Of a stretch of DNA of 64,000 nt, positions 17,408-27,342 are shown piece by piece. Within the stretch, counting starts at the first letter, position 1. Every line of letters starts with the position of its first letter. The notes beneath the pieces are model-generated. The model was not told the DNA's origin and did not search any database. It saw only the letters and a list, made by a program, of their open reading frames with translations. The stretch is from NCBI GenBank assembly GCA_050433985.1, contig JBNPWE010000006.1, forward strand, positions 62,001-126,000, in the 5' to 3' direction. This stretch comes from JACIYW01 sp014359745 (lineage in GTDB: Bacteria > Pseudomonadota > Alphaproteobacteria > Rhodobacterales > Rhodobacteraceae). The position numbers and the translations under genes were made by a program.

Positions 17408-18504
17408 TCCGCACCGTGCCCCCTGCCGATGAAACGCTTTGGGCGTCCTTGCCGGTTCCGGCGCTTCTGATCGGGCCGGGGGGGCTGATCGAGGCGGTCA
17501 ATCCGGCGGCGGAGGTGTTTCTTAATCATTCGGCCCGGTCGATGGCGGGGGCGCCGGTTGACGAGCGTCTGTTCATCGATGCGCCTCTCGATGAGGCCTT
17601 TGCGCGGGTGCGGGCCAGCCGGGCGGCGGTGTTTCTGAACGATGTGCATGTGGGCACCGGCGAGAAGGCGCCGGTGCAGTGCAATGTGCAGATCGGGCCG
17701 CTGGCCGACGATCCGGGGCGGTTGTTGCTGATGATCGAGGCGCGCGATATCGCCGACCGGCTGGGCCGCGCGCAATCGGTGAAGCGGGCGGCGAAATCGG
17801 CGATCGGCATGTCGGAGATGCTGGCGCATGAGATCAAGAATCCGCTGGCGGGGATCACCGGGGCGGCGCAACTGCTGTCGATGGGGCTGAAGGGCGACGA
17901 TCTGGAGCTGACCGAGCTTATCGTCGCGGAATCGCGGCGGATCGTGAAACTGCTGGAACAGGTCGAGCAGTTCGGCAATCTGCGCCCGCCCGAATGCCGG
18001 GCGGTGAATGTGCACGATGTGCTGGACCGGGCCAGACGCTCGGCCGCGGTGGGGTTTGCCGCGCATATGCATATCCGCGAGGATTACGACCCGTCGCTGC
18101 CGTCGGCCTGGGCCGATCGCGATCAGTTGTTGCAGGTGTTCCTGAACCTCTTGAAGAACGCCGCCGAAGCGGCGGGCCCCGGCGGCGGCACGCTGCATCT
18201 GCGGACGTTTTACGATCACGCGTTGCGGTTGCGCGATGGCGACGGGCCGGGCCATGCCCTGCCCTTGCAGGTGGAGATCATCGATGATGGCCCCGGTCTG
18301 CCGCCCGATCTGGCGGCGGACGTGTTCGAGCCGTTCGTTTCGGGGCGCGAGAATGGCACCGGGTTGGGGCTGGCACTGGTGAGCAAGATCATTTCCGATC
18401 ACGCGGGCTGGATTGCCGTGGAAAGCGTTCCGGGGCGCACGGTGTTCCGGGTGTCGCTGCCGCGCGTGCCCAAGGATACCGCCACAGACAGGGAGAGCGG
18501 CTGA
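17404..18504 (+). CDS. ntrB: Nitrogen regulation histidine kinase NtrB
   Basis: A 366-aa soluble sensor kinase that phosphorylates or dephosphorylates NtrC according to PII (GlnB) status. An N-terminal PAS-like domain (about 1-120) precedes the dimerisation helix with phosphoacceptor His142 in MLAHEIKNPLAGITGAAQLL. The ATPase domain has the N box NLLKNAAEAA, IDDGPGLP and GTGLGLALVSKI. The ATG overlaps the dusB stop by four bases and ntrC starts on the last base of its stop codon, so all three are coupled. Confidence 0.95.
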   Translation: MIRTVPPADETLWASLPVPALLIGPGGLIEAVNPAAEVFLNHSARSMAGAPVDERLFIDAPLDEAFARVRASRAAVFLNDVHVGTGEKAPVQCNVQIGPLADDPGRLLLMIEARDIADRLGRAQSVKRAAKSAIGMSEMLAHEIKNPLAGITGAAQLLSMGLKGDDLELTELIVAESRRIVKLLEQVEQFGNLRPPECRAVNVHDVLDRARRSAAVGFAAHMHIREDYDPSLPSAWADRDQLLQVFLNLLKNAAEAAGPGGGTLHLRTFYDHALRLRDGDGPGHALPLQVEIIDDGPGLPPDLAADVFEPFVSGRENGTGLGLALVSKIISDHAGWIAVESVPGRTVFRVSLPRVPKDTATDRESG

Positions 18505-19874
18505 TGGATGGAACTATTCTGGTTGCCGATGATGATCGCACGATCCGCACGGTTCTGACGCAGGCGCTGACCCGTGCCGGGTGCCGGGTGCACGCCACCT
18601 CTTCGCTGACCACGCTGATGCGCTGGGTCGAAGAGGGCAAGGGCGATCTGGTGGTGTCGGATGTGATCATGCCCGATGGCAACGGGCTGGAGATGCTGCC
18701 GCGTATCGCGCAGTTGCGCCCCGGCCTGCCGGTGATCGTGATTTCGGCACAAAACACCATCATGACCGCGATTCAGGCCGCCGAGGCCGAGGCCTATGAT
18801 TACCTGCCCAAACCCTTCGATCTGCCCGATCTGATGAAGCGGGTCGCGCGCGCGCTGGATCAGCGCAAGATACGCGCGCCGCGCACGCCCGAAATCCTGC
18901 ATCCCGAGGGCAGCGAGGATCTGCCGCTTTTGGGCCGGACCCCGGCGATGCAGGCATTGTACCGGCTGGTGGCACGGGTGATGAACAGCGATCTGGCGGT
19001 GATGGTCGCGGGGGAAAGCGGCACCGGCAAGTCATTGATCGCCCGCACGATCCATGACTTTTCCGATCGGCGCAGCCTGCCGTTCATCGTGGCATCGGCC
19101 GCGGATCTGGACGGCGCCGATGGCCCGGCCACCCTGTTGGCGCGGGCGCGCGGCGGCAGTCTGGTGTTCGACGAGATCAATGATTTCGACATGGCCGCAC
19201 AGGGCCGGATCGTGCGGATGTGCGATACGGCCGGCGATCAGGCCCCGCGGTTCATGGCCACGACCCAGGTCGATCTGACCGCGCGGATGGAGGCGGGGGC
19301 GTTTCGCGACGATCTGTATTACCGGCTGAGCGGCGTGACGCTTGTGGTTCCGCCGCTGCGTGAGCGGGTCGAGGATATCGCGCTGCTGGCCGAGCATTTT
19401 CTGGCCAGGAGCGCGCGCGAGGGCGGGACGGCGCGGCGCCTGTCCGCCGAGGCGCTGGACCTGGTTCGGGCCTATAGCTGGCCGGGCAATGTGCGCCAGC
19501 TTGGCAACACGCTGCGCCGCCTTACCGTCACCGGCTCTGGCGCCGAGATCACGCGGGCCGAGGTGGAGGCGGTGCTGGGCAGTCAGCCGATGATGGAGCC
19601 GCTGAAAGGTGGCGGTGATGGTGAAAAGCTGTCGGCTTCGGTGGCGCGGCATCTGCGGCGCTATTTCGATCTGCATGGCGGTTCCTTGCCGCCAGCGGGG
19701 CTTTATGGCCGGATTCTGCGCGAGGTCGAGGGGCCGCTGATCGAGATTGCGCTGGCGGCTTCGGCGGGGAACCAGGCGAAATGTGCCGATCTTCTGGGAA
19801 TCAACCGCAATACCTTGCGTAAAAAGATCACCGATCTTGATATTCAGGTGACACGCCGCCGGAAATTGATGTAA
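18504..19874 (+). CDS. ntrC: Nitrogen regulation response regulator NtrC (lacks GAFTGA)
   Basis: A 456-aa response regulator. The receiver domain has Asp53 in VVSDVIMPDG and Lys in YLPKPFD. The AAA+ domain has Walker A GESGTGKS at 170-177 and Walker B LVFDEIND near 221-226. Between them the usual ELFGHEKGAFTGA loop is absent: FIVASAADLDGADGPATLLARARGGS runs straight on. The C-terminal Fis-type helix-turn-helix is NQAKCADLLGINRNTLRKKI. Rhodobacter capsulatus NtrC is known to lack GAFTGA and to activate sigma70 polymerase, so this protein probably does likewise. Coupled to ntrB. Confidence 0.96.
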   Translation: MDGTILVADDDRTIRTVLTQALTRAGCRVHATSSLTTLMRWVEEGKGDLVVSDVIMPDGNGLEMLPRIAQLRPGLPVIVISAQNTIMTAIQAAEAEAYDYLPKPFDLPDLMKRVARALDQRKIRAPRTPEILHPEGSEDLPLLGRTPAMQALYRLVARVMNSDLAVMVAGESGTGKSLIARTIHDFSDRRSLPFIVASAADLDGADGPATLLARARGGSLVFDEINDFDMAAQGRIVRMCDTAGDQAPRFMATTQVDLTARMEAGAFRDDLYYRLSGVTLVVPPLRERVEDIALLAEHFLARSAREGGTARRLSAEALDLVRAYSWPGNVRQLGNTLRRLTVTGSGAEITRAEVEAVLGSQPMMEPLKGGGDGEKLSASVARHLRRYFDLHGGSLPPAGLYGRILREVEGPLIEIALAASAGNQAKCADLLGINRNTLRKKITDLDIQVTRRRKLM

Positions 19875-19997
19875 AATGGCAACAGAAAGCGTGGCCATCC
19901 GGCGTCAGTGGGAACCGGCCCTGCGGCGCGTGGTGTGTTCTGGGACCAAAGCGCCCCTTTGGAATGCGGCCTTCGGGCGAGAGGGTGGGATTTGCCG

Positions 19998-22313
19998 GTG
20001 CAGCGGGCGATCAGACAAGTGACCTGGGATCGGCTGATGCGGTTTGGGCGTCAGCGGCGCATTCAGAATGCGGCGACGCTGGGCCTGGTTCTGTTGGGGC
20101 CGATGCTGGCGCTGGCGACGTTTCTGGCGCTTGGGCCGCTTAACCAGGGGGCGTCATCGCCGGGGCTGCGCATCGTGCTGCTGGCCGATCTTGTCTATAT
20201 TCTGGTGGTTGCGGCGCTGGTGCTGGCGCGGGTTGCGCGGATGGTGGCCGACCGGCGGTCGCAATCGGCGGGGTCGCGGCTGCATTTGCGGCTGGTGGGG
20301 GTGTTCGCGCTGATCGCGCTGACGCCGACGGTGCTGGTGGCGGTGTTTGCCGGGCTGACGGTGAACGTGGGCCTTGAGGGGTGGTTTTCCGACCGGGTGC
20401 GGCAGGTGGTGGGCAGTTCGATGGCGGCCGCCGAAGCCTATGAAGAGGAACATCGCCGCGATCTGGTCAAGGATGCCGAGGCGCTGGCCTCGTATCTGGA
20501 ACGGGCGCGCAATACGGTGATCTTCATGGATGACGGCGAGGTCCGGCAGGTGCTGGGCCAAGGCCAGGGCCAGATACAGCGCGGCCTGCGCGAGGCCTAT
20601 GTGATCGACGGGCAGGGCGAGATCCGGGCGCGGGGCGACCGTTCCTATCTGTTCGATTACGAGAAACCGGCCGAAAGCGACATGGCGACGGTACGCGGCG
20701 GCGGCCTGGTGATCATCAAGGATTGGGACAATAACGAATTTCGCGCCTTGCTGCCGCTGGACGGGTTTGCGGACCGCTTTCTTTACGTGTCGCGCACCGT
20801 GGATGGCAGCATCCTGAACCTGCTGGACGACACCAAGCAGACCGTGCGGCTTTATCAGCAACTGGAACAGGAACGCGGGCGGCTGGTGTTCGAATTCGGG
20901 CTGCTTTACCTTGGGTTCGCCCTGATCCTGATCCTGGCGGCGGTGTGGCTGGGGCTTTGGTTTGCCGAACGGCTGGCGCGCCCGGTGGGGCGGCTGGCGG
21001 GGGCGGCGCAGCGGGTGGGGGCGGGTGACCTGGATGTGCAGGTGATCGAGGAACGCGGCGACGACGAGATCGCCATGCTGGGACGCCTGTTCAACCAGAT
21101 GACCCGGCAGTTGAAAGGCCAGCGGTCGGCGCTGATCGAAAGCCACCGGCAGACCGAACAGCGTCGGCGACAGTTCGATTCGGTGCTGTCTTCGGTTACG
21201 GCCGGGGTGGTGGGGCTGGATGCCGACGGGGCGATCGATTTCATCAACCGGTCGGCCCTGCGCCTGCTGGCGCTGGATGAGCGGCGCGACAACGGCAGCA
21301 TGCTGTCGGTCGTCGTGCCGGAATTCGCGGCATTGCTTGATCGCCTGCGCAATACCGGCGTCGAGGCCGCGCAGGAAGAGGTGCGCGTGTCGCGTGCGGG
21401 CAGGCTGGAAAACCTGCTGGTGCGCATGGCCGTCCGGCGCACCGCCGAGGGGCGGCTGGAAGGCTATGTGGTGGCGTTCGACGACGTGACCGATCTGGTC
21501 AGCGCGCAGCGCATGGCCGCCTGGGGCGATGTGGCGCGGCGCATCGCGCATGAAATCAAGAACCCGCTGACGCCGATTCAGCTTTCGGCCGAACGCATCA
21601 AGCGCAAGTTCCGCCCAATTCTGGGGGATCAGGCCGGCGACCTGGATCAGTATGTCGAGGTGATCGTGCGCCAAACCAATGACTTGCGCCGCATTGTTGA
21701 TGAATTTTCGCGCTTTGCCCGCATGCCCGAACCTGACCGGCGCCGACACGATCTGGTGGCGCTGGTGCGCGGGGCTGTGCTGTTGCAGGAAAGCGCGCTG
21801 CCCGATGTGGCGATTTCAACCGATCTGCCGACGGCGCCGGTTATGATTGATGTGGATGACACGATGATGTCGCAGGCCTTGACAAACTTGATAAAGAATG
21901 CTGGGGAAGCCATTGAAACATATATTGAAAGTGGCGCGGAGCTTGGCTATGCCCCGCAGATACGCATCTCGGTTGCCGACCTGCCCGAGGCGGTGACGAT
22001 CGAGATTGCCGACAACGGCATCGGCCTGCCCGAAGATCGGGCGCGCCTTTTCGAACCCTATGTGACGACGCGCAGCAACGGAACCGGCCTTGGCCTTCCG
22101 ATCGTGCGCAAGATCATCGAGGAACATGGCGGAACGCTGGTGCTGACCGACGCCCCGCCGTTCGGGCCATCATTCGGGGATGGGGCGCGGGTCGGGGCTT
22201 TGGCGCGCATTCGCCTGCCGCGCGGGCGCGGGGCCGATGGCGCCCGGAAGCCCGCGACAGAGACAAGAACAAGGATACCGGGGGAGAAGGATACTGGGGG
22301 AGGTTTTAAATGA
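19998..22313 (+). CDS. ntrY: Membrane nitrogen sensor kinase NtrY
   Basis: A kinase of about 771 aa and the partner of NtrX, implicated in nitrogen, redox and envelope responses. The N-terminal third has several membrane helices around a periplasmic region. It is followed by a HAMP segment (RLAGAAQRVGAGDLDVQV), a PAS domain (SVTAGVVGLDADGAIDFIN), the His box IAHEIKNPLTPIQLSAERI (His about 518) and an ATPase domain ending NGTGLGLPIVRKIIEEHGG. The GTG at 19998 is chosen for a GAGAGGGTGGGA stretch upstream. GTG 19908 and ATG 20037 are alternatives, so the start is uncertain. Confidence 0.92.
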   Translation: MQRAIRQVTWDRLMRFGRQRRIQNAATLGLVLLGPMLALATFLALGPLNQGASSPGLRIVLLADLVYILVVAALVLARVARMVADRRSQSAGSRLHLRLVGVFALIALTPTVLVAVFAGLTVNVGLEGWFSDRVRQVVGSSMAAAEAYEEEHRRDLVKDAEALASYLERARNTVIFMDDGEVRQVLGQGQGQIQRGLREAYVIDGQGEIRARGDRSYLFDYEKPAESDMATVRGGGLVIIKDWDNNEFRALLPLDGFADRFLYVSRTVDGSILNLLDDTKQTVRLYQQLEQERGRLVFEFGLLYLGFALILILAAVWLGLWFAERLARPVGRLAGAAQRVGAGDLDVQVIEERGDDEIAMLGRLFNQMTRQLKGQRSALIESHRQTEQRRRQFDSVLSSVTAGVVGLDADGAIDFINRSALRLLALDERRDNGSMLSVVVPEFAALLDRLRNTGVEAAQEEVRVSRAGRLENLLVRMAVRRTAEGRLEGYVVAFDDVTDLVSAQRMAAWGDVARRIAHEIKNPLTPIQLSAERIKRKFRPILGDQAGDLDQYVEVIVRQTNDLRRIVDEFSRFARMPEPDRRRHDLVALVRGAVLLQESALPDVAISTDLPTAPVMIDVDDTMMSQALTNLIKNAGEAIETYIESGAELGYAPQIRISVADLPEAVTIEIADNGIGLPEDRARLFEPYVTTRSNGTGLGLPIVRKIIEEHGGTLVLTDAPPFGPSFGDGARVGALARIRLPRGRGADGARKPATETRTRIPGEKDTGGGFK

Positions 22314-23749
22314 GTGATATCCTGATCGTCGATGATGAGCGCGATATCCGCGAGCTTATATCGGAAATCCTGCGTGACGAAGGCTACAGCACCCGTCTTG
22401 CTGGAAATTCCGACAGTTGCATGGCCGAGATCAACCGCGAGGCGCCGGCGCTGATCATTCTGGATATCTGGCTGAAAGACAGCCGGATGGACGGGATCGA
22501 CATTCTGAAAACCGTGCGCCGCGACAATCCCGACGTGCCGGTGGTGATCATATCCGGGCATGGGAATATTGAGATCGCCGTGGCCGCGATCAAGCAGGGC
22601 GCCTATGATTTCATCGAAAAACCATTCAATATCGAACAGTTGCTGGTGGTTGTCGGTCGCGCCATGGAGGCATCGCGTCTGCGCCGGGAAAACAATGACC
22701 TGCGCCGCCGCGATCTGGCCGAATCCAAGATGGTCGGCACCTCATCGGCCTTTCGCGCCTTGAAGGGGCAGCTTGAGAAGGTGGCGAAATCGAACGGGCG
22801 GGTGATGTTGTCGGGGCCGCCGGGATCGGGTAAGGAAATGGCATCGCGGTTTATCCATGCCAATTCGGCGCGCGCCAATGCGCCCTTTGTCACCGTATCC
22901 TCGGCGATGATCGCGGCGGAACGCATGGAAGAGGTGTTGTTCGGCCGCGAATCCCCGGATCGCGGCATAGAGGCGGGGTTGCTGGAACAGGCGCATGGCG
23001 GGGTGATCTATTTCGACGAGGTGGCGGAAATGCCGCCGGGAACCCAGTCGAAAATCCTGCGGGTGCTGGTGGAACAGCAGTTCAGCCGGGTCGGCGGCAC
23101 AGACAAGGTGCGCGTGGATCTGCGGGTGATTTCATCGACCACACGGGATCTGAGCGCGGAAATCGCCGCCGGGCGGTTCCGTCAGGAATTGTTTGACCGG
23201 CTGAACGTGGTTCCCGTGCAGGTGCCATCGCTTGAGGAACGGCGCGAGGATATCCCCTGCCTGACCGAACATTTCATAGAGATGTTCAACCGCACCCAGG
23301 GCCTGCCGTTGCGCGCCGTGACCGAAGAGGCGACGGCGATGATGCAGACCATGCGCTGGCCGGGCAATGTGCGCCAGTTGCGCAATCTGATCGAACGGAT
23401 GCTGATCCTGGGCGATGGCACCGGCCCGATCGGCGTGCGCGATCTGCCGGGACAGGAAGACAGGGCGCCCACCGATGACGAGGCGGTGATCCTGTCGGGG
23501 GCGCTGGCGGCCCTGCCGCTGCGCGATGCGCGCGAGCTGTTCGAACGCGAATATCTGCTGGCGCAGATCAACCGTTTCGGCGGCAATATCAGCCGAACCG
23601 CCAATTTCGTCGGCATGGAGCGCAGCGCCCTGCACCGCAAGCTGAAATCGCTGGGCGTCGTTACCTCGGCCCGGTCGGGCCTGCGGTCTGCCTATCCGGG
23701 CGACGGGGATGAAGACGTCGAGACGGTCGGGATACTCCACGATGATTGA
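22310..23749 (+). CDS. ntrX: Response regulator NtrX
   Basis: A 479-aa regulator paired with NtrY; the genes overlap by ATGA. The receiver has Asp52 in IILDIWLKDS and Lys in FIEKPFN. The AAA+ domain has GPPGSGKEMAS and VIYFDEVAEMPPGTQSKILRVL. The sigma54-contact GAFTGA is absent, as is normal for NtrX. The C-terminal DNA-binding helix pair is GGNISRTANFVGMERSALHRKL. It is the last gene of the dus-ntrBCYX run; trkA follows after 51 bases. Confidence 0.95.
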   Translation: MSDILIVDDERDIRELISEILRDEGYSTRLAGNSDSCMAEINREAPALIILDIWLKDSRMDGIDILKTVRRDNPDVPVVIISGHGNIEIAVAAIKQGAYDFIEKPFNIEQLLVVVGRAMEASRLRRENNDLRRRDLAESKMVGTSSAFRALKGQLEKVAKSNGRVMLSGPPGSGKEMASRFIHANSARANAPFVTVSSAMIAAERMEEVLFGRESPDRGIEAGLLEQAHGGVIYFDEVAEMPPGTQSKILRVLVEQQFSRVGGTDKVRVDLRVISSTTRDLSAEIAAGRFRQELFDRLNVVPVQVPSLEERREDIPCLTEHFIEMFNRTQGLPLRAVTEEATAMMQTMRWPGNVRQLRNLIERMLILGDGTGPIGVRDLPGQEDRAPTDDEAVILSGALAALPLRDARELFEREYLLAQINRFGGNISRTANFVGMERSALHRKLKSLGVVTSARSGLRSAYPGDGDEDVETVGILHDD

Positions 23750-23800
23750 CCGCCCCCGCGCCATCTGGCAGGGAAGGTCAGTCGGAACGGGGATCGTATC

Positions 23801-25177
23801 ATGAAGGTCATTATCTGTGGCGCCGGGCAGGTGGGTTGGCAGATTGCCCGCCATCTGTCGGGTGAAAACAACGATGTGACCGTGGTGGACAGCAACGCCG
23901 ATCTGGTGCGCCGGGCGATGGATACGCTGGATGTGCAAGGCATCGTCGGTTTTGCCAGCTATCCCGATGTGCTGGATCGCGCGGGCGCGCGCGATGCCGA
24001 CATGATCATCGCCGCGACCTATTCGGACGAGGTGAACATGGTCACCTGTCAGGTCGCGCATTCGGTTTTCGGGGTGACGCGCAAGATCGCGCGGCTGCGG
24101 GCGCAAAGCTATCTTGATGCGATCTATTCCGATCTTTACCGCCGTGATCATGTGCCCATCGACGTGGTGATCAGCCCCGAACGCGAGGTGGCCGAGGCGG
24201 CGTTGCAGCGGCTGGCGGCGCCATCGACCTTTGATACCGAAAGTTTCATGGATGGCGCGGCGCAGCTTCTTGGCATCGCGCTCGATGCTGATTGCCCGGT
24301 GATCGACACGCCGCTGCGCCAGTTGACCGATCTGTTTTCCACGCTGCGCGCCATCGTGGTCGGCGTGCGCCGCGAGGGGCGGCTGTTTGCGCCCGATCCC
24401 AATGATCAGTTGTTCGGGGGCGATCAGATCTATGTCTTCACCCATACCGATGACATCAACCGCACGCTGGAGATTTTCGGCAAGGTCACGCGCAAACAGG
24501 AACGGGTGGTGATCATCGGCGGCGGCAATGTCGGGCTGGCGGTGGCCAACCGGCTGGAAAATGGCCCCACACGGGTGCGCGCCAAGGTGATCGAACGTGA
24601 CCGGGGCCGGGCCGAACGCGCCGCCGATGCGTTGGAACGCACCATCGTTCTGCATGGCGACGGGTTGAGCATGGACCTGCTGATGGAGGCGGGGATCGAC
24701 CGCGCCGACGCGGTTCTGGCTGTTACCGATGATGACAAGACCAACCTGCTGGCGGCGGTGCGCGCCAAGCAGCTTGGCTGTCATATGGCGATCGCGCTGG
24801 TCAATGATCCGACGCTGGTGCCGCTGATGGGCGCGCTGGATATCGACGCCTATATCAATCCGCGCGCCACCACCGTGTCGTCGATCCTGCGCCATGTGCG
24901 GCTGGGCCGGGTGCGGGCGATCTACTCGATCGGCGATGCCGAAGCCGAGGTGATCGAGGCGCAGGTGCTGAGCACCTCGTTGATGGCGGGGCAGTTGATC
25001 GGCGCTATCCCCTTTCCCGAAGGTGTGCTGCTTGGCGGGGTGATGCGGGGCGGCAAGCTGTTCAAGCCGCGCGGATCGCTGCGCATTGAAGAGGGCGACG
25101 TGGTGGCGATTTTCGCGCTGTCGGCCGATGTTCCCGAGGTGGAGCGCCTGTTGCAGGTATCCATCGATTTTTTCTAG
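23801..25177 (+). CDS. trkA: Trk system potassium uptake regulatory protein TrkA
   Basis: A 458-aa peripheral membrane protein that gates TrkH potassium uptake in response to nucleotides. It contains two tandem RCK modules: an N-terminal Rossmann domain (MKVIICGAGQVGWQIARHLS) with a TrkA_C domain, then a second Rossmann domain (VVIIGGGNVGLAVANRL) and TrkA_C domain. It lies directly after ntrX and 13 bases before trkH. The ntrX-trkA neighbourhood is conserved in alphaproteobacteria. Confidence 0.95.
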   Translation: MKVIICGAGQVGWQIARHLSGENNDVTVVDSNADLVRRAMDTLDVQGIVGFASYPDVLDRAGARDADMIIAATYSDEVNMVTCQVAHSVFGVTRKIARLRAQSYLDAIYSDLYRRDHVPIDVVISPEREVAEAALQRLAAPSTFDTESFMDGAAQLLGIALDADCPVIDTPLRQLTDLFSTLRAIVVGVRREGRLFAPDPNDQLFGGDQIYVFTHTDDINRTLEIFGKVTRKQERVVIIGGGNVGLAVANRLENGPTRVRAKVIERDRGRAERAADALERTIVLHGDGLSMDLLMEAGIDRADAVLAVTDDDKTNLLAAVRAKQLGCHMAIALVNDPTLVPLMGALDIDAYINPRATTVSSILRHVRLGRVRAIYSIGDAEAEVIEAQVLSTSLMAGQLIGAIPFPEGVLLGGVMRGGKLFKPRGSLRIEEGDVVAIFALSADVPEVERLLQVSIDFF

Positions 25178-25190
25178 GCTGGGTAAGGGG

Positions 25191-26702
25191 ATGCGCCGCG
25201 TTCTTGACCTTCCGTTTCTGGTGATCCTGATGGGTATCGGGGCGCTGGCGATGTATGTTCCGGCGGTGCATGCCCTGATGCTGCGCGATCACGCCGAGGG
25301 GCGGGCGTTTTTCTATTCCGGCACCCTGTTTCTGGTGCTGACGCTGTTGCTCGCGGTGGCCACCGTGAATTACCGGCCGCGCAATGCGGGCTACAGCCAT
25401 CTGTTGGCGCTGGTGCTGGCGTATCTCTTGTTGCCGCTGATGCTGGCCGTGCCGTTGCGTGAGGCGGTGCGCGATACCAGTTTCGCCAATGCCTGGTTCG
25501 AGATGGTCTCAAGCTTTACCACGACGGGCGCCACGCTTTATGACGCGCCGGGGCGGCTGGCGCCATCGGTGCATCTGTGGCGCGGGCTGGTGGGCTGGCT
25601 GGGGGGGCTGTTTGCGCTGCTCAGCGCGCTGGCGATCCTTGCGCCGCTGAACCTGGGCGGTTTCGAGGTAAGCGAGGCCGGGCCGGACGGCATCGCAACG
25701 CAACACAGGGATACGCGCGCGGTGGCGGGGCCCGACCGGCTGATGCGCTATGCCATAACGGTGACGCCGGTTTATGTCGGGTTGACGGTGGCGCTGTGGG
25801 TGGGGCTGCTGATTGCCGGCGATGACGGGCTGACCGCGTTCATGCATGCCATGGCGGTGTTATCGACGAGCGGGATATCTCCCGTGGGGGGGCTGGCCGG
25901 GGACCGGGCGGGCCTGGCCGGTGAGGTGCTGATTTTCGGGTTCATGCTGTTTGCGCTGTCGCGCCATACCTTGCCGGGCGCGGTTGCGGGGGCGGTGCGG
26001 CGGCTGCCCGATGATCCCGAAGTGCGGCTGGGGCTGTTGCTGGTGGTTCTGGTGCCGGGGGTTCTGTTTGCGCGGCACTGGATCGGGGCGATCAACGATC
26101 CGCTGGTCAATGACGGGCCGGTCGCGGCGATCTCGGCGCTGTGGGGGGCGATGTTCACGGTTTTGTCGTTTCTGACCACCACCGGCTTTGCCGCCGACGG
26201 GTGGGCGGGCGCGCGGCTTTGGTCGGGGATGGAGGTTCCGGGCCTTTTGCTGGTGGGGCTGACGATGATCGGCGGGGGGATTGCCACCACGGCGGGCGGG
26301 GTCAAGCTGTTGCGGGTCTATGCGCTTTACAAGCACGGCATCCGCGAGGTGGAAAAGCTGGTGCATCCGTCATCGCTGGGCGGTGCTGGCCCTGCGGCGC
26401 GGCGATTGCGGCGGCAGGGGGCCTTTGCCGCCTGGGTGTTCTTCATGCTTTACGCGATCTCGATTGCGGTGGTGATGTTGTTGCTGGCGCTGTCGGGGAT
26501 CGGATTTGAAGCGGGGCTGATCTATGCGATCTCGGCGCTGTCCACCACCGGGCAACTGGCGGGCATGGCAACCGAGGTGCCGCTTGATTATGTCAGCCTG
26601 GGCGCGGGGGCGCGCGTCACCCTGGCCGCCGCGATGATCGTCGGGCGGCTGGATACGCTGGCGATCATCGCGTTGATGGCGCCCGGTGTCTGGCGCAGAT
26701 AG
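25191..26702 (+). CDS. trkH: Trk potassium uptake channel subunit TrkH
   Basis: A 503-aa integral membrane K+ translocating subunit. The four pore-loop repeats of the SKT superfamily are visible as SSFTTTGATLY, LSTSGISPVGG, LTTTGFAADGW and LSTTGQLAGM. The helices between them are strongly hydrophobic. The start at 25191 is provisional: AAGGGG lies directly against the ATG, closer than usual. It would be co-transcribed with trkA. Confidence 0.93.
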   Translation: MRRVLDLPFLVILMGIGALAMYVPAVHALMLRDHAEGRAFFYSGTLFLVLTLLLAVATVNYRPRNAGYSHLLALVLAYLLLPLMLAVPLREAVRDTSFANAWFEMVSSFTTTGATLYDAPGRLAPSVHLWRGLVGWLGGLFALLSALAILAPLNLGGFEVSEAGPDGIATQHRDTRAVAGPDRLMRYAITVTPVYVGLTVALWVGLLIAGDDGLTAFMHAMAVLSTSGISPVGGLAGDRAGLAGEVLIFGFMLFALSRHTLPGAVAGAVRRLPDDPEVRLGLLLVVLVPGVLFARHWIGAINDPLVNDGPVAAISALWGAMFTVLSFLTTTGFAADGWAGARLWSGMEVPGLLLVGLTMIGGGIATTAGGVKLLRVYALYKHGIREVEKLVHPSSLGGAGPAARRLRRQGAFAAWVFFMLYAISIAVVMLLLALSGIGFEAGLIYAISALSTTGQLAGMATEVPLDYVSLGAGARVTLAAAMIVGRLDTLAIIALMAPGVWRR

Positions 26703-26778
26703 GTAACGGGCGCAGGTAACAACCGCCGGGGCGGCAGGGGCCGGGCACCGTTGCGGATTGCCCGGCTCGTCGGTCGGA

Positions 26779-27342
26779 TCAGGCGCGCAGGGCCGCCAGC
26801 GCGCCGGCCCAGCGCGCAAGTTCATCAAGCAGCACGCTGGCCGATTCCACTTGCAGGTCGTTGGGGGTGAACACGCCATCCTTGATCTGCGGGAACACCA
26901 TCGGCGCCACCACCGCCTCGGTGATCGGCACCATTTTCAGGGTGTTCAACGTCGGCTTGATCGCTTGCACGGCGCGCATGCCGCCCGAGATGCCGCCATA
27001 GCTGACAAAGGCGGCGGGCTTGTAGGCCCATTCCTGCGACAGATAGGTCAGCGCGTTGACCAGCGAGGGCGGCGGGCCGAAATTGTATTCCGGGGTCACG
27101 AACACGAAGGCATCGGCGGCTTCCACGCGCGCGCTCCAGGCCTTGGTGTGGTCGTGGGCGTAATCTTTCAGGCGCGGATGCCTGGGTTCGTCATAGACGG
27201 GCAGGTTGAACGTGGCCAGATCGACAAGCTCTGCGTCGAAGCCGGGATGTTTCGCGGCAATGCCCTGGAACCATTCGGCGATGATGCCGCCGATGCGTCC
27301 GGGGCGGGTGCTGCAAATCACGACATGAAGTTTGGGGGCCAT
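26779..27342 (-). CDS. NADPH-dependent FMN reductase family protein
   Basis: A 187-aa flavodoxin-fold reductase. It begins KLHVVICSTRPGRIGGIIAEWF (phosphate-binding loop for FMN) and carries FVFVTPEYNFGPPPSLVNALTYL, the family signature, then SYGGISGGMRAVQAI. Members reduce azo dyes, quinones or chromate with NAD(P)H. The start at 27342 fits the conserved N-terminus. It is monocistronic, convergent with trkH. Confidence 0.92.
   Translation of the reverse strand: MAPKLHVVICSTRPGRIGGIIAEWFQGIAAKHPGFDAELVDLATFNLPVYDEPRHPRLKDYAHDHTKAWSARVEAADAFVFVTPEYNFGPPPSLVNALTYLSQEWAYKPAAFVSYGGISGGMRAVQAIKPTLNTLKMVPITEAVVAPMVFPQIKDGVFTPNDLQVESASVLLDELARWAGALAALRA

Noticed and set aside
22310..23749. NtrX as a sigma54-dependent activator
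   Set aside because: The AAA+ domain lacks GAFTGA, as is usual for NtrX, so sigma54 activation is not supported.
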